DNA of 64,000 nt. Source: Paraburkholderia sp. NMBU_R16 (GTDB taxonomy: Bacteria > Pseudomonadota > Gammaproteobacteria > Burkholderiales > Burkholderiaceae). The position numbers and the translations under genes are program-made. The stretch lies in NCBI RefSeq assembly GCF_013282575.1, contig NZ_JAAAYE010000006.1:89383-153382 (forward strand), in the 5' to 3' direction. Shown here piece by piece: positions 9,344 through 18,864 of the stretch (position 1 is its first letter; each line of letters starts with the position of its first letter). The notes under the pieces are model-generated. The model had not been told where the DNA came from. It was given only the letters and a program-made list of their open reading frames with translations, and did not search any database.

Positions 9344-10753
9344 ATGAAGCCCATCACCGGCAACGTTGGCAATATCGACGGAACGCAAATCGGCGAGGCC
9401 GCGGCGGATGCCAAGAAGGCCCCGGCACAACACTCGCCGACCGCTCAGTCGCTCCGCGGCTCGCCGCTTACGGAAATCGCCGGGAGCCAAAAACCGGGGC
9501 GCACGCCTGAAGCTGGACGCGCAGATACCACGCGTGCGGGCGCATTCAGATATGTCAATGCCGCATCGGACAAGACCGCTGGCACCGCAACCGCCGCGGG
9601 GCTACTGCTGGCGGCATCGACAGTGCGCAATCTCGATAATCTGCGAGAACTGATCTCCAACCTCGTCGCCTCAGCCAAAGCGAGTGCGGCTGCGCAATCC
9701 GGACCGTCGCTCGAAGCGCATTGTCAAGTGTTCGAAAAAGCGGCCGACCGGGTGGTCCATTGGAAATCGTGGGACCAGCAGTTGGCCGGGCTGCGCGAGC
9801 TGAGGCTGGCATTCCGCGAACTGCCGCCCGAGGTTGGGCAAACGCGGCTCGGTTCGGCAATCAACGCCGCCCATGAGAAAGCGATCAATTCGCGTGCAAC
9901 TTACCTCGCCAATCAGATCGAATCGGCGGAGGACCTCCAGCAGGTGTTGGGCACGCCGCTGCTCGGTCAGGACAACAGTTGGCCCGATTCGCTGCGCGAT
10001 CTCGCCCATGCCGCGTTTCTCGAGGCGGTTGTGGACCGCCTCAAGACACTCCCTCCCAATCAAGTCGGCGAATGGCATCAGGTTCTTTCGGAAGCAATCG
10101 TCTCGTCGCCGCCATGGGTGGCTTATAGCGCGGACGAGAAGCTCATGCAGCTTGAAGCCCACGACCTGCTGCCCCCGGATGTCAGAGCGGCGTTCGAAGC
10201 CGGTGAGCGACTCGAGCAGACCGCCGGATCGGTTCGCGATATTGCAGACCTGCACGCACTGCTTGCCGAGCCAGGGGTCCTCGGATTCGAGATGCCGGAC
10301 GATCTGCTCGGGCTCGTTCGCTCAGAGCACGACGGCAATTTGGGCCTTCAGGCCCGACGGCGGCCGGAGCCGTTGGCGGTGGCGGCCACGCTGGTTGGAA
10401 GCTTCAAGTCGCAGGAGGCGAACCATCAGGCATTTGACGAGATTTTTGCCAAGGTCGACAGCATCGAACCGCCAGGTCATCGTATCGCATCGCTCTTGGC
10501 CCTCGCCGGAGCCGCGAGCCGGCTCGGCGACGACCCCGTGCGTGGGCAGGCGTACGCCCGCGTCTTGAACAACGCGCGAACGCTGCGCGAGAAGCAGCAA
10601 ATCACTTCTCAGCAATATGCGTTGGTGCGCGATGCGCTGCATCGGGCCGTCCAAACGCGTCAGGACGACGATGCGGGGCCCGCGGAACAATCGGTGCTGG
10701 ACGCGCTGCGTCAAGACGCCGGCGCCCGATCCCGCTACGGCCTCGCCGCCTGA
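9344..10753 (+). CDS. Hypothetical protein (469 aa), candidate T3SS substrate
   Basis: No family was recognised. Residues 1-70 are Ala/Ser/Gly/Pro-rich and look disordered. The rest is predicted by eye to be all-helical (repeated Leu/Ala heptads such as NLDNLRELISNLVASAKAS and LAGLRELRLAFRELP). There is no signal peptide or membrane segment. The gene begins 37 bases after the GNAT gene, so the two probably form one transcript from the hrpII promoter at 8640. It ends just before a 9-bp hairpin. Confidence 0.7.
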   Translation: MKPITGNVGNIDGTQIGEAAADAKKAPAQHSPTAQSLRGSPLTEIAGSQKPGRTPEAGRADTTRAGAFRYVNAASDKTAGTATAAGLLLAASTVRNLDNLRELISNLVASAKASAAAQSGPSLEAHCQVFEKAADRVVHWKSWDQQLAGLRELRLAFRELPPEVGQTRLGSAINAAHEKAINSRATYLANQIESAEDLQQVLGTPLLGQDNSWPDSLRDLAHAAFLEAVVDRLKTLPPNQVGEWHQVLSEAIVSSPPWVAYSADEKLMQLEAHDLLPPDVRAAFEAGERLEQTAGSVRDIADLHALLAEPGVLGFEMPDDLLGLVRSEHDGNLGLQARRRPEPLAVAATLVGSFKSQEANHQAFDEIFAKVDSIEPPGHRIASLLALAGAASRLGDDPVRGQAYARVLNNARTLREKQQITSQQYALVRDALHRAVQTRQDDDAGPAEQSVLDALRQDAGARSRYGLAA

Positions 10754-10771
10754 AGCATTCGAAGATCGAAT

Positions 10772-10795
10772 CCGCCCGCCATCCCAGGCGGGCGG
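10772..10795 (+). terminator. 9-bp GC hairpin, likely terminator of the GNAT/9344 operon
   Basis: CCGCCCGCC at 10772-10780 pairs with GGCGGGCGG at 10787-10795 around ATCCCA, 19 bases after the stop codon. No T-tract follows. Confidence 0.5.
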
Positions 10796-11206
10796 TATCC
10801 ACCGCTCGAAAAGAATCGAGTGATGGACATAATAAACACAACAAGCCAATTAAAATCCCGCCATTTCTCGAAAGCCATTTTTACGGGGCCCCGGGTTTTT
10901 CGTTAAATCGAAGCAAGCTTCGCAAAAATACAATCAAGAACACATCCGTGTCATAAAGTTGAATCCAGGAAAACGGATCGTTTCCACGCCTCATTCGTCG
11001 GTCGCATTCGTCGACTGTTTTCATCGAGCACTCAATGGGCAAGCGGGTATGTTTCCCGGTCTCTTCGAAATCGGTGGCTGGAGCGCCAGAGCATTCGAGG
11101 CAAACGGGAAATTTGTCGGACAGGCATCCCACGACTACGAAATATCATAGTCCGAGCCCTTTCATTGCCCGCTAAATTAGCGTCTGGGCGCGGTAAGGAG
11201 GAGAGT
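10796..11206. other. Intergenic region upstream of the LuxR gene
   Basis: About 410 bases without a convincing gene, noticeably more AT-rich than the flanks. The only structure seen is a short inverted repeat, CGCTAA-A-TTAGCG at 11170-11182, 24 bases before the start codon of the regulator. It could be an operator. No TTCG-N16-TTCG element was found. Confidence 0.5.
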
Positions 11207-12127
11207 TTGAGAACCAGCAAGAACATCCAGCACAGCCTGCTGATGTTGGATCGCAGTCAGCGTTGCCTGCCCGAATTCGTCGAGCGTTCCTCGAACGCCG
11301 GCCGATCCGCCATTGTCGACGCGCTATCGGCTGCGACTGGCCCTGACCAGCGCCGGCTCGTGATTGCCGCAACCATCGGCACCATCGGCTTCGACTCGGT
11401 CTGCTATTGGCGATTTGCGCGCACGGGCGATCTGATGACCCGCGCCCTTTATGTACGCGAATTTTCCGCCCCCGAGTGGCCGGACCTCTATATCCGCGAG
11501 CGCTATATCGAGATCGATCCACGCATCGCGTTCGCATGCCAATGCGAATGGCCGTTCATCTGGGATCTGGGCACGCTCGCACAACACCCGACCGGGACGC
11601 AGACGAATATCGACCTCGTGCGTCTGCACAGCCTCGTCGACGATTGCGACCGCGCCGCCCTGCGAAGCGGAGTCACGCTCGCGCTGTCGAATCCGCGCAG
11701 TTCGTTTCAAAGCGTCATCAGCTTCAGCGCCGCGAATGCGTCGCGGCATTGGATCACCGATCGCGTGGTCGGGCAGGCTTATGCGGTCGGGCTTGCCTTG
11801 CACGAGTTCGTCCTGACACATGCCCCGTCTCTCGAAGAGAACGTGCCGGCCAAACCGATCACCCAGACGCAGCGCAGGATCCTCGGGGCGTTGACGCAGG
11901 GCCTGAGCGACAAGGAAATAGCCGATTTACTCGGGACCTCGGCGTACAACGTCGATTACCACCTGCGCCAGCTCAAGCGGCGCTATGGCGCGCAAAACCG
12001 CGTGCACCTGGCCTATCTTGCCGGATGCCGAGACGACTGGCGGCGCGACGGTAGCGGACAGCGGACCGTCGTTCGCGCCGCGGCAGCCGCCGCTTCCAAC
12101 GCCGCTCAGACTTCGACCGTGGCATGA
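11207..12127 (+). CDS. LuxR-family transcriptional regulator (LuxR solo 1)
   Basis: The protein has an N-terminal autoinducer-binding-like domain (~30-200) and a C-terminal LuxR helix-turn-helix (LSDKEIADLLGTSAYNVDYHLRQLKRRYGAQNRVHLAYLAG). Residues equivalent to TraR Trp57, Tyr61, Asp70, Pro71 and Trp85 are all present with correct spacing (EWPDLY, IDP, WPFIW), so it may bind an acyl-homoserine lactone or similar ligand. The start is taken as TTG 11207 because AAGGAGGAG lies just upstream; the in-frame ATG at 11165 has no such site. A ~35-residue Ala-rich tail follows the HTH. No luxI is nearby. Confidence 0.88.
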   Translation: MRTSKNIQHSLLMLDRSQRCLPEFVERSSNAGRSAIVDALSAATGPDQRRLVIAATIGTIGFDSVCYWRFARTGDLMTRALYVREFSAPEWPDLYIRERYIEIDPRIAFACQCEWPFIWDLGTLAQHPTGTQTNIDLVRLHSLVDDCDRAALRSGVTLALSNPRSSFQSVISFSAANASRHWITDRVVGQAYAVGLALHEFVLTHAPSLEENVPAKPITQTQRRILGALTQGLSDKEIADLLGTSAYNVDYHLRQLKRRYGAQNRVHLAYLAGCRDDWRRDGSGQRTVVRAAAAAASNAAQTSTVA

Positions 12128-12159
12128 GTGTGACAGGACAGGCCCCGTTTTTCGTTTTT

Positions 12160-12195
12160 TAAGTCACTACATCGCATCGAGGTAAGTCACTACAT
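12160..12195. repeat. 13-bp direct repeat TAAGTCACTACAT x2
   Basis: Copies lie at 12160-12172 and 12183-12195, spaced 23 bases start to start (about two helical turns), in the 176-base gap between the LuxR gene and the 1084-residue protein gene. An imperfect hrpII-like element (TTCG at 12196, TTTT at 12216) abuts the second copy. The spacing suggests a tandem regulator-binding site. Confidence 0.5.
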
Positions 12196-12303
12196 TTCGC
12201 CAAACTATAGTCGGGTTTTCCGTAGAGGCCGGCCGGTCAGCATACCTAGCTGACTGCAAAGGCTCTCCGCGGGCATAACTGATCCGGTTATGGGAGAGGC
12301 GAG

Positions 12304-15300
12304 ATGGGTTGGATAATCAATCCGATGCACGGTTTGCTGCCGCCGAACGGCGCAGAACAGTTTGCCCCCGATGCGCCACTGAGCAACAACCCGGTCCCGA
12401 ACGAGCCGCTACCGCTCGCGCGGGCACCCGGCACCGTATGCGACATCCCGCGGCGCGACCGACACGATGCCGACACAGCCCACCCATCGCCGGGCACAGC
12501 GCTGCGCGAACGGATCCTCCGCCTGGCACGCCCGAACGGCAAGACCGTTTCGAACGCGTTCGGCGCGAAACGAACCGTCTCCCCCACGGCGCCCAGCCCT
12601 GACCTCACGCTCGAGGACGACGATCTGCGCACCGCGAAAGCGCCCCGCGGCCAAAAGATCGTCGACCGCCAGCGCGGACAAAACGCCCGCACGCTAGTCG
12701 GGGACGTCGACGCAAATGCGCCGGACGGCCCGGCAATCTTCGCCGACTGGGTTGCAGCGGCGACGTACATCACGAATTCGTTCACTCATGGATCGTTGAA
12801 GGAGCGCAGGCACGCCTACGATTTCGCGCAGGAAATTCTGACTACATTCGGGCACGGCGATCAGACCGAGGCACCCCATCTGAAGGCAATTCTCATGGCA
12901 CGCGCGCTCGTCGCAGTGTCCGGCGGCGATCTGACGTCGGCGCGCGACGCGTTTCGTGCGACTTGCGGCAGGCCGGTCAATCCGGATGACGACACGTTGC
13001 GCCGAGCCTTTTCATTGCAATGCGAGCTGGCCCTCGACCCCAATGGCTTCGAGGCATTGCTCGAAGCGGCCCCGGGCACGATGCCGGCAATCGAGGGATT
13101 GACGAAGACCGAGCAACGCATTCATCGCGATGCTCATGTGGAAACGTTGCGCGCCGCGCGCCGCCTGATGGCCGTCTGGCCTGAGGATCGCCCGCGGCCG
13201 CGTAGCCTCGACGAGCTCCACATCATCGTCAATGGCGCTTTGCCCGACGAAGAGCGTACCCATTTTCTGTGGTTTGGCTCGACCGTGGACGAACCGGTGA
13301 AACAAGCGCTGCTGTCGCAACCGTTCGCATTGCGAGCATTTGCGGCCGGCGTCATGCTAAGACGAGACCCTCGGGCAACTCCGCCCGCCGCTTTGCGCAC
13401 GGCATACTTCGCATTCCGGAACAACATCAGTGAAGCGGATCTGCCGAAAATTCAGTCGCGGACCTTCCGGATCGTCGAACAGGCGCAACTGCATACCCGC
13501 AATGCCAAAGCCGAATCGTGGTTGAAAGAAGTCGGAAGCACCCTCACCAGCGAATTCTCTCGTGGCCGCGAGAGGAAGGACACGCCGTTCGCCGCGTTCG
13601 AAATGGGTACCGCCGGCGTCTTTCTCGATCACCCTGACAAGGATTTCGGGCAGGCGCATGCGATAGATGTCGTCATCGATGCGCTGAACGAGGTCATCGT
13701 CAGCGAGCCGCCGCGCATGCCTCGCGAAATGCCCGCGCCGAAGATCGTACGCGCGGCGATTCGCGCAGCGGTACTTCGGCGCTGGAAAGAAAAGATTGCC
13801 GCGAAAGGCTGGCGCGACGATATGTCGTTCGGCCGTCTCGACCGCAAAAAAATCATGCGCGACGTGGCATCCGCGCTCAACCTGGATCCCAGGTTCGTGC
13901 TGACCCACCGCCGTGATTTCAAGGTACCGCCCCAAGTGAACGCCGTTCGCCTCGATAGCTGGGCAACCTGGGCCGGGGCCGACCGGGATCAGGTCATTTC
14001 GCGCAACCATCGCTCGCACGCGACTGTCGGCAATGCGCCGAACACGTTGGGCGAATGCCTCGACCGCATGAAGCGGATGCGCGACGACGGGCGGCGCCCA
14101 CCCCGCAACGCGCAGGGAAACTTCGACCTCTTGCACGAGTTCATCGAACACATACCGCCGACCTGGGGGCTGCGCGTGAGTCTCGAACGCTCCCGCGGCA
14201 TCAGCACGCTCCCAACCGCGAACTCCGGTCAGAACTATGGCACCGACGCCCTTCCGGTTTCCGGCGCACTCCTGCCTGATCTCGCCTATGTCAATGGAAG
14301 GACGAGCTTCATCGAGATCGGCTCTTCGGCGCATACGGGCCAACTGATCATAGGCAACGCGAAACGACAGAATATCAGCGCCGGCATGGGTGCCTACGTA
14401 GGTGTATCCGACGGGATGGCCGTGGCCAGCATCAACGGCGGCGTGTCGTTCGGAAGCGAAAACGTGCTCGAAAACGGCGTGGTGTTTCGCGCTCGCCTCG
14501 AGCATCTCGACGATCCGACCAACAACACCGCATGGCGCCGGACGATCCAGCATCTCGTCAAGACCATCTCGACGAGCGGGCCGAACGGCACGATGCCCGA
14601 AACGATCGAACAGATGTCGATGGCAATCGTCGACGCGTTCTATAAGGACCCGAATTTGTCGGTGAACTGGATCGAGCGCGATGTATCGACGAAGTACGCA
14701 ACGGCGGGCGCCGCGGCGGGCCTGCGGATCGCCGATCCGCAAGGCAACAAGACCGGCGTCTTCATGACCGGCAGCGCCACCGCGTTTCGCTCGTCCGAGG
14801 CGCGCCGCGATACGACCGGCAACCAGACCGTCAGCACCAACGCGCGCGGGCAAGGACGAGCGGCCAACGCTTCGGCTGCCGCCGTTCTCAGTTTCGAAGC
14901 GATCGAAGCGAATCTCGGGCCCGTCGCATCGACATCGGTACCGAGCCTGCCGATGGCCGCTGTCAGTACCCCGCTCTTCAAGAAGTCGACGCACTCGGTT
15001 CTGCGAGGTTTTTACGAAGACGGCCGGATCGTCCCCGAAAAGACCTTCCTCGACACCGAATTCAGTCGTCCGAAAGACTTTCTCGCTTATGTCGATAACA
15101 ACAACACGGAATGGAGCGAGGCGCTCGGTAGCCAGCGCGAACTCGACCAATTCACGACAAAGGTCAAGCTCTCCACCTTGCGAGGCAACAGACAGTGGGG
15201 AGAGCGGCGGCAATTGACGCACGAGGCCGCCGAGCGGATCAATGCACTGCTGAGCGTGCTGCGTGCCTACGAGCGCAGCACGCCGACGTTGAGCTCCAAA

Positions 15301-15558
15301 GACGAGAGAGTCGTCGCCTCCACCAGGCGACAGCTCACCGCCGAGCTCGAAAACCCAGCGAATTTCCGGCCGCTGCTGCTTTACGCCTACGAAAACAACT
15401 CGGTCGAAAAGACCCGCGGACTCAACTTCCTCTTTGTCGCGGCCAAGACCACATCCGTGAGCGGCGAGCGGGAGATCGCCTTCGTACGCGCGCGTCATCC
15501 TCACCCCGCAGCTACCCCGGCCCAACGAGAGGACGTAGCGACCCATCCTCCGCAATAA
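12304..15558 (+). CDS. Large effector-like protein (1084 aa), possible AWR/RipA family
   Basis: This 1084-residue protein has no signal peptide or obvious membrane span. Residues 1-140 are Pro/Arg/Ala-rich and probably disordered. Residues ~145-560 look helical, and ~620-960 are beta-rich with Gly/Ser strands. The beta-rich part matches the 1146-residue protein at 56598 in order and motif: GPNG, then (K/N)DP-x-x-S-(V/I)-x-W. An Ala-Trp-Arg triad occurs at residues 743-745. Length, layout and triad recall the AWR (RipA) type III effectors of Ralstonia, but the assignment is tentative. The start at 12304 has GGGAGAGGCGAG before it. The upstream hrpII-like element is imperfect. Confidence 0.75.
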   Translation: MGWIINPMHGLLPPNGAEQFAPDAPLSNNPVPNEPLPLARAPGTVCDIPRRDRHDADTAHPSPGTALRERILRLARPNGKTVSNAFGAKRTVSPTAPSPDLTLEDDDLRTAKAPRGQKIVDRQRGQNARTLVGDVDANAPDGPAIFADWVAAATYITNSFTHGSLKERRHAYDFAQEILTTFGHGDQTEAPHLKAILMARALVAVSGGDLTSARDAFRATCGRPVNPDDDTLRRAFSLQCELALDPNGFEALLEAAPGTMPAIEGLTKTEQRIHRDAHVETLRAARRLMAVWPEDRPRPRSLDELHIIVNGALPDEERTHFLWFGSTVDEPVKQALLSQPFALRAFAAGVMLRRDPRATPPAALRTAYFAFRNNISEADLPKIQSRTFRIVEQAQLHTRNAKAESWLKEVGSTLTSEFSRGRERKDTPFAAFEMGTAGVFLDHPDKDFGQAHAIDVVIDALNEVIVSEPPRMPREMPAPKIVRAAIRAAVLRRWKEKIAAKGWRDDMSFGRLDRKKIMRDVASALNLDPRFVLTHRRDFKVPPQVNAVRLDSWATWAGADRDQVISRNHRSHATVGNAPNTLGECLDRMKRMRDDGRRPPRNAQGNFDLLHEFIEHIPPTWGLRVSLERSRGISTLPTANSGQNYGTDALPVSGALLPDLAYVNGRTSFIEIGSSAHTGQLIIGNAKRQNISAGMGAYVGVSDGMAVASINGGVSFGSENVLENGVVFRARLEHLDDPTNNTAWRRTIQHLVKTISTSGPNGTMPETIEQMSMAIVDAFYKDPNLSVNWIERDVSTKYATAGAAAGLRIADPQGNKTGVFMTGSATAFRSSEARRDTTGNQTVSTNARGQGRAANASAAAVLSFEAIEANLGPVASTSVPSLPMAAVSTPLFKKSTHSVLRGFYEDGRIVPEKTFLDTEFSRPKDFLAYVDNNNTEWSEALGSQRELDQFTTKVKLSTLRGNRQWGERRQLTHEAAERINALLSVLRAYERSTPTLSSKDERVVASTRRQLTAELENPANFRPLLLYAYENNSVEKTRGLNFLFVAAKTTSVSGEREIAFVRARHPHPAATPAQREDVATHPPQ

Positions 15559-15711
15559 GGGAAGCGCTTCGGTTCATCGTCACGCAGCTGGTGCACACCT
15601 TCACTCCGGTTGAATCGTTTGCACCATTCAATAACAGATCGGGCGGAACATGGTGCACTGCCGCGAACCGATGTGTGGGCGTGCGAATGACGGCCCCGAT
15701 TTAACGCGCCA

Positions 15712-16338
15712 CTACCGGGCCACCTTCGCGGGCTTGCTGAGGCCGAGCTTTTCCATGGCTTCGTGGGCATCGATGACCATCGCCGAGATCTCGCCGACAG
15801 TCGCGCGCAGCTCGGTGGCGCGCGTGCGTATCTGCTCGTACGCTTCGTTCTCCGTCAGCCGGTGGGCTTCGACGAGCACGCGTACCGCCCTCTCGATCTG
15901 CCGGCGCGCCTTGATGGCTTCTTCCAGCTTCACGACTTTGTTTTGCAGCCGCTGTTGGTAACGTGCAGCCGCTCGCGCAAGCACCAGAGTGCTGAGAATG
16001 CCCGTGGAGCGATATGGCTTCGTGATCACTCCATGCGCTTGCGTATCGAGCAGCATTTTCAGCGCGGTCGGATTCTCGTAGTCGGATAACGCGATCAACG
16101 TCGCCGACGTATCCGCCGCGCTCCAATGCCCCGTGCTTCTCGCCTCCGGTCCGACGTGAAAAAACACGGCATCGGCATCGCCCGGCACTTGCGACGGAAA
16201 CGGCCAGATCGCCCGCAACGGACAGCCGAGCCGGCGCAATTGCTCCTCTAGAACATTGCGGTCTTCGCCGGGCGGATGAATTACGAGTACACGCAGCGTG
16301 CGCAGATCCTCGAAGAGTCCGCGAGCCCATGCCGTCAT
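15712..16338 (-). CDS. amiR: AmiR-like ANTAR antitermination regulator
   Basis: The 208-residue protein has a pseudo-receiver domain (~10-125), a coiled-coil linker (QQRLQNKVVKLEEAIKARRQIERAV) and a C-terminal ANTAR RNA-binding domain (EAHRLTENEAYEQIRTRATELRATVGEISAMVI). AmiR binds leader RNA and prevents formation of a terminator when AmiC releases it on amide binding. The start at 16338 overlaps the amiC stop (ATGA), so the pair is translationally coupled. A frame extending upstream to 16452 would lie inside amiC. A matching leader is present at the 5' end of this operon (24460-24546). Confidence 0.88.
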   Translation of the reverse strand: MTAWARGLFEDLRTLRVLVIHPPGEDRNVLEEQLRRLGCPLRAIWPFPSQVPGDADAVFFHVGPEARSTGHWSAADTSATLIALSDYENPTALKMLLDTQAHGVITKPYRSTGILSTLVLARAAARYQQRLQNKVVKLEEAIKARRQIERAVRVLVEAHRLTENEAYEQIRTRATELRATVGEISAMVIDAHEAMEKLGLSKPAKVAR

Positions 16339-17510
16339 GCCCGCCCTCCATCGAGCCAGAACTCGGAAAATCCATACGAGATCAGGTAGGGATCGGGCTT
16401 CACGGGCTTCGGGCTTTCCCAAACGATGTCGAACGAACCGTCCGGCTGGCAAACGGCGATACGGGGCGTCAGGATCGCGTGATTGTTCTCCGGGTCGATC
16501 CTGAGCAAGCCCTCGGGCGAATCGAACTCGACACCATGAACCGCATCGACGAGTTTGGCCGCATCGAGACTCTTCGTACGGGCCAACGCGAGCGCGAACA
16601 AATGGACCTGGTTATAGGCCATTTCGGACCACATGCTCGCGGGCTGGTCGCCGAAACGCCCGCGCCACGATTCGAGAAAGCGCCGGTTGCCGGCCAGATC
16701 GAGTGTATTGAGGTAGCTCGCCGAGACGATATGGTTGCCGCACAACTGCGCACCAATCATCCGCGTTTCACCCTCGGTCATCGTCAGGCTTGCAATCGGG
16801 ATGCGCCCCGGATCGATATCGTGCTCGCGATACAGGCGGTAAAACGCACGTGCGCCTCGCCCGATCAATGTGGAAAACACCACATCGGGTTCGAGCGCCT
16901 TGATCTGTCGCACCACGCCGACCAGATCGTCGACATCGGCATCGCTCGGCAGATAGACTTCTTCGACGATTTCCCCGCCGTGCTGCTCGACCATGTCCCG
17001 CATGATCCGATTCGACTCGCGGGGATAGATGTAGTCGGCCCCCACGAGAAATAAGCGCCGGCCGTGGTTGCGAAGCAAATACGCCGCCAATTGCATGCTG
17101 TTCTGGTTCGGCACGGCCCCGGTATAAATGACGTTCGGTGAATATTCGAAGCCTTCGTAGATGGAGCAATACCAGAGCAAGGCATTGTGGCGCTCGATCG
17201 CCGGCAGCACGGCCTTGCGGCTCGACGACGTGGAACAGCCGAACAACACCGTCACATCGTCTTCCTGCACCATCCGCGTGGCGAGCCGGCGATACTCATC
17301 GGGGTCGCTCTTCGGATCGTATGCCACGGGATCGAGAAGACGGCCATCGATGCCGCCCGCCGCGTTGATTTCCTCGATTGCCAGCACCGTCCCGAAGAAA
17401 TGCTCGGACTCGGTCGCCGCGGTCACGCCGGTTCGGGAATACAGCACACCGATACGCCAACCGGGCTCCGATGACGTCTCATGGTTCGAGCGCCGCGGAT
17501 TCGACTCCAT
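16335..17510 (-). CDS. amiC: AmiC-like amide sensor / negative regulator
   Basis: This 391-residue cytoplasmic protein has the periplasmic-binding-protein (type I) fold and no signal peptide, as in Pseudomonas AmiC, which sequesters AmiR until it binds a short amide. The frame starts near WRIGVLYSRTGVTAATE and includes YDPKSDPDEYRRLA, LFGCSTSSSRKAVLP and LLWYCSIYEGFEYSPNVIYTG. Start 17510 is preferred because GAGAGGAAG precedes it; the upstream ATG at 17528 would include that site. It overlaps amiR by four bases and follows the amidase gene by ~20 bases. Confidence 0.87.
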   Translation of the reverse strand: MESNPRRSNHETSSEPGWRIGVLYSRTGVTAATESEHFFGTVLAIEEINAAGGIDGRLLDPVAYDPKSDPDEYRRLATRMVQEDDVTVLFGCSTSSSRKAVLPAIERHNALLWYCSIYEGFEYSPNVIYTGAVPNQNSMQLAAYLLRNHGRRLFLVGADYIYPRESNRIMRDMVEQHGGEIVEEVYLPSDADVDDLVGVVRQIKALEPDVVFSTLIGRGARAFYRLYREHDIDPGRIPIASLTMTEGETRMIGAQLCGNHIVSASYLNTLDLAGNRRFLESWRGRFGDQPASMWSEMAYNQVHLFALALARTKSLDAAKLVDAVHGVEFDSPEGLLRIDPENNHAILTPRIAVCQPDGSFDIVWESPKPVKPDPYLISYGFSEFWLDGGRA

Positions 17511-17531
17511 CGTGTCTTCCTCTCGCATGGC

Positions 17532-18842
17532 TCAATCGTTCTCCAATGTCGCGGCGAAATGTCCGACATGAGCGCTGACTGCGCGCTCGACGAACGATGC
17601 GGCATCGAGGCACACGGCATCGTCCCACGGCCGGCAGATCACCTGCACGCCTATGGGGCCGCCACGCAGACCCCACAACCCCGGAACGCTCACGCAGGGA
17701 CATCCGAGCAACGTCCAATTGCGATTGAACGAGGGGTCCCCCGTCGAGCCCAGTCCGTCGAGCGCTTCATCGGGCGCGCTCGGCGTGATGAGCGCCGTCA
17801 TGCCGTCGAATAGCTCGGAAAGCTTTTTCCTCGCCTGCTCCACGAAAGCGCATGCGTTGACGTAAGCGGCCATGTCGACGGTTGCGGCTCGATCGAGAAA
17901 CGCACAGAGCATCGGTGAGAGCTCAGCGCGATGGTAGTCGTACTCGTAGCCGAGCGATCGATAGGCCTCGTAACGCTGGATCGTTTCGTGCGCGGCGGCA
18001 ATGTCGGCCATCCAGGGCGCAAAGCGCACGCGCTTGATGCGGCCGCCGGCATCCCCGATCGCTCGGACCGCGGTCTCGAGCGCAGCGGTGGCATTCGCGG
18101 ATGGCTCGCCCCACGGGTAGCGGTCCGGCAAGCCGAACACCGGGCCGGTGCTGTCTTCGCTGACGGCGAGGCGCCGGCCCGAAAGCACTTGCGCGAAATA
18201 AGCCACGTCGCTCACGCCGGCGGCAAAAAGGCCGACCGTGTCGAGCGACCAGGAAAAGCACTTCATGCCGACCGTCGAGAGCATGCCGAACGTCGGCTTG
18301 TAGCCGGCTACGCCGCAAAACGAGGCAGGCCGGATCGTCGAGCCGCCAGTCTGCGAGCCGATCGCGAATGGCACGATACCGGCCGCCACCGCCGCGGCCG
18401 ATCCGGACGACGAGCCGCCGGACGTACGCCCCAGGTCGGAGGGGTTGCGTGTCACCGTCGGCGCCATATAGGCGAACTCGCTCGTGACGGTCTTGCCGAC
18501 GACGATACCGCCGTAACGCCGCAGCCACGTGACAACGGCTGCATCGGATCGGGGCTCGTGCCCGCGATAGATCGACGAGCCATAGCTCGTCACGAATTCG
18601 CTCGTGTCGAAAATGTCCTTCACCGCGATCGGAACGCCGGCCAACGGACCTTTGGCTACCATGGCCTGAGCCATCGCGGCGTCGTGCTGAACCACGGCCG
18701 TCATCGACCTGACTTCGGGCTCGACCTCATCGATTCGCGACAGCGATTGACGGACGGCGCGAGTCCGCTCGCGCGGATCGTTCGCGATACGCCGGATGAG
18801 ATCCAGGCCCGACTGCGGTCGATAAAGTGAATGTGCACTCAT
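17532..18842 (-). CDS. Amidase-signature family amidase
   Basis: This 436-residue enzyme should hydrolyse a carboxylic amide to acid plus ammonia. The Ser-cisSer-Lys triad elements are visible: Lys75 in PIAVKDIFDT, the Gly/Ser stretch RTSGGSSSGSAAAVAAG, and GSQTGGSTIRPASF bearing the nucleophilic serine. The family includes indoleacetamide hydrolases and other short-chain amidases; the substrate cannot be read. The gene starts ~20 bases after the ABC ATPase stop; ATG 18845 or 18842 are both possible. It belongs to the AmiC/AmiR operon. Confidence 0.88.
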   Translation of the reverse strand: MSAHSLYRPQSGLDLIRRIANDPRERTRAVRQSLSRIDEVEPEVRSMTAVVQHDAAMAQAMVAKGPLAGVPIAVKDIFDTSEFVTSYGSSIYRGHEPRSDAAVVTWLRRYGGIVVGKTVTSEFAYMAPTVTRNPSDLGRTSGGSSSGSAAAVAAGIVPFAIGSQTGGSTIRPASFCGVAGYKPTFGMLSTVGMKCFSWSLDTVGLFAAGVSDVAYFAQVLSGRRLAVSEDSTGPVFGLPDRYPWGEPSANATAALETAVRAIGDAGGRIKRVRFAPWMADIAAAHETIQRYEAYRSLGYEYDYHRAELSPMLCAFLDRAATVDMAAYVNACAFVEQARKKLSELFDGMTALITPSAPDEALDGLGSTGDPSFNRNWTLLGCPCVSVPGLWGLRGGPIGVQVICRPWDDAVCLDAASFVERAVSAHVGHFAATLEND

Positions 18843-18864
18843 CATGCCTCGCCTATCGTGAAGG

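Noticed and set aside
12196..12219. hrpII box for the 12304 gene
   Set aside because: The second half is TTTT rather than TTCG and no TANNNT lies at ~31 bases; kept only as an imperfect element.
13357..15555. 732-residue minus-strand ORF
   Set aside because: Exact antisense of the 1084-residue effector-like gene; the plus frame has paralogous motifs and a promoter context.
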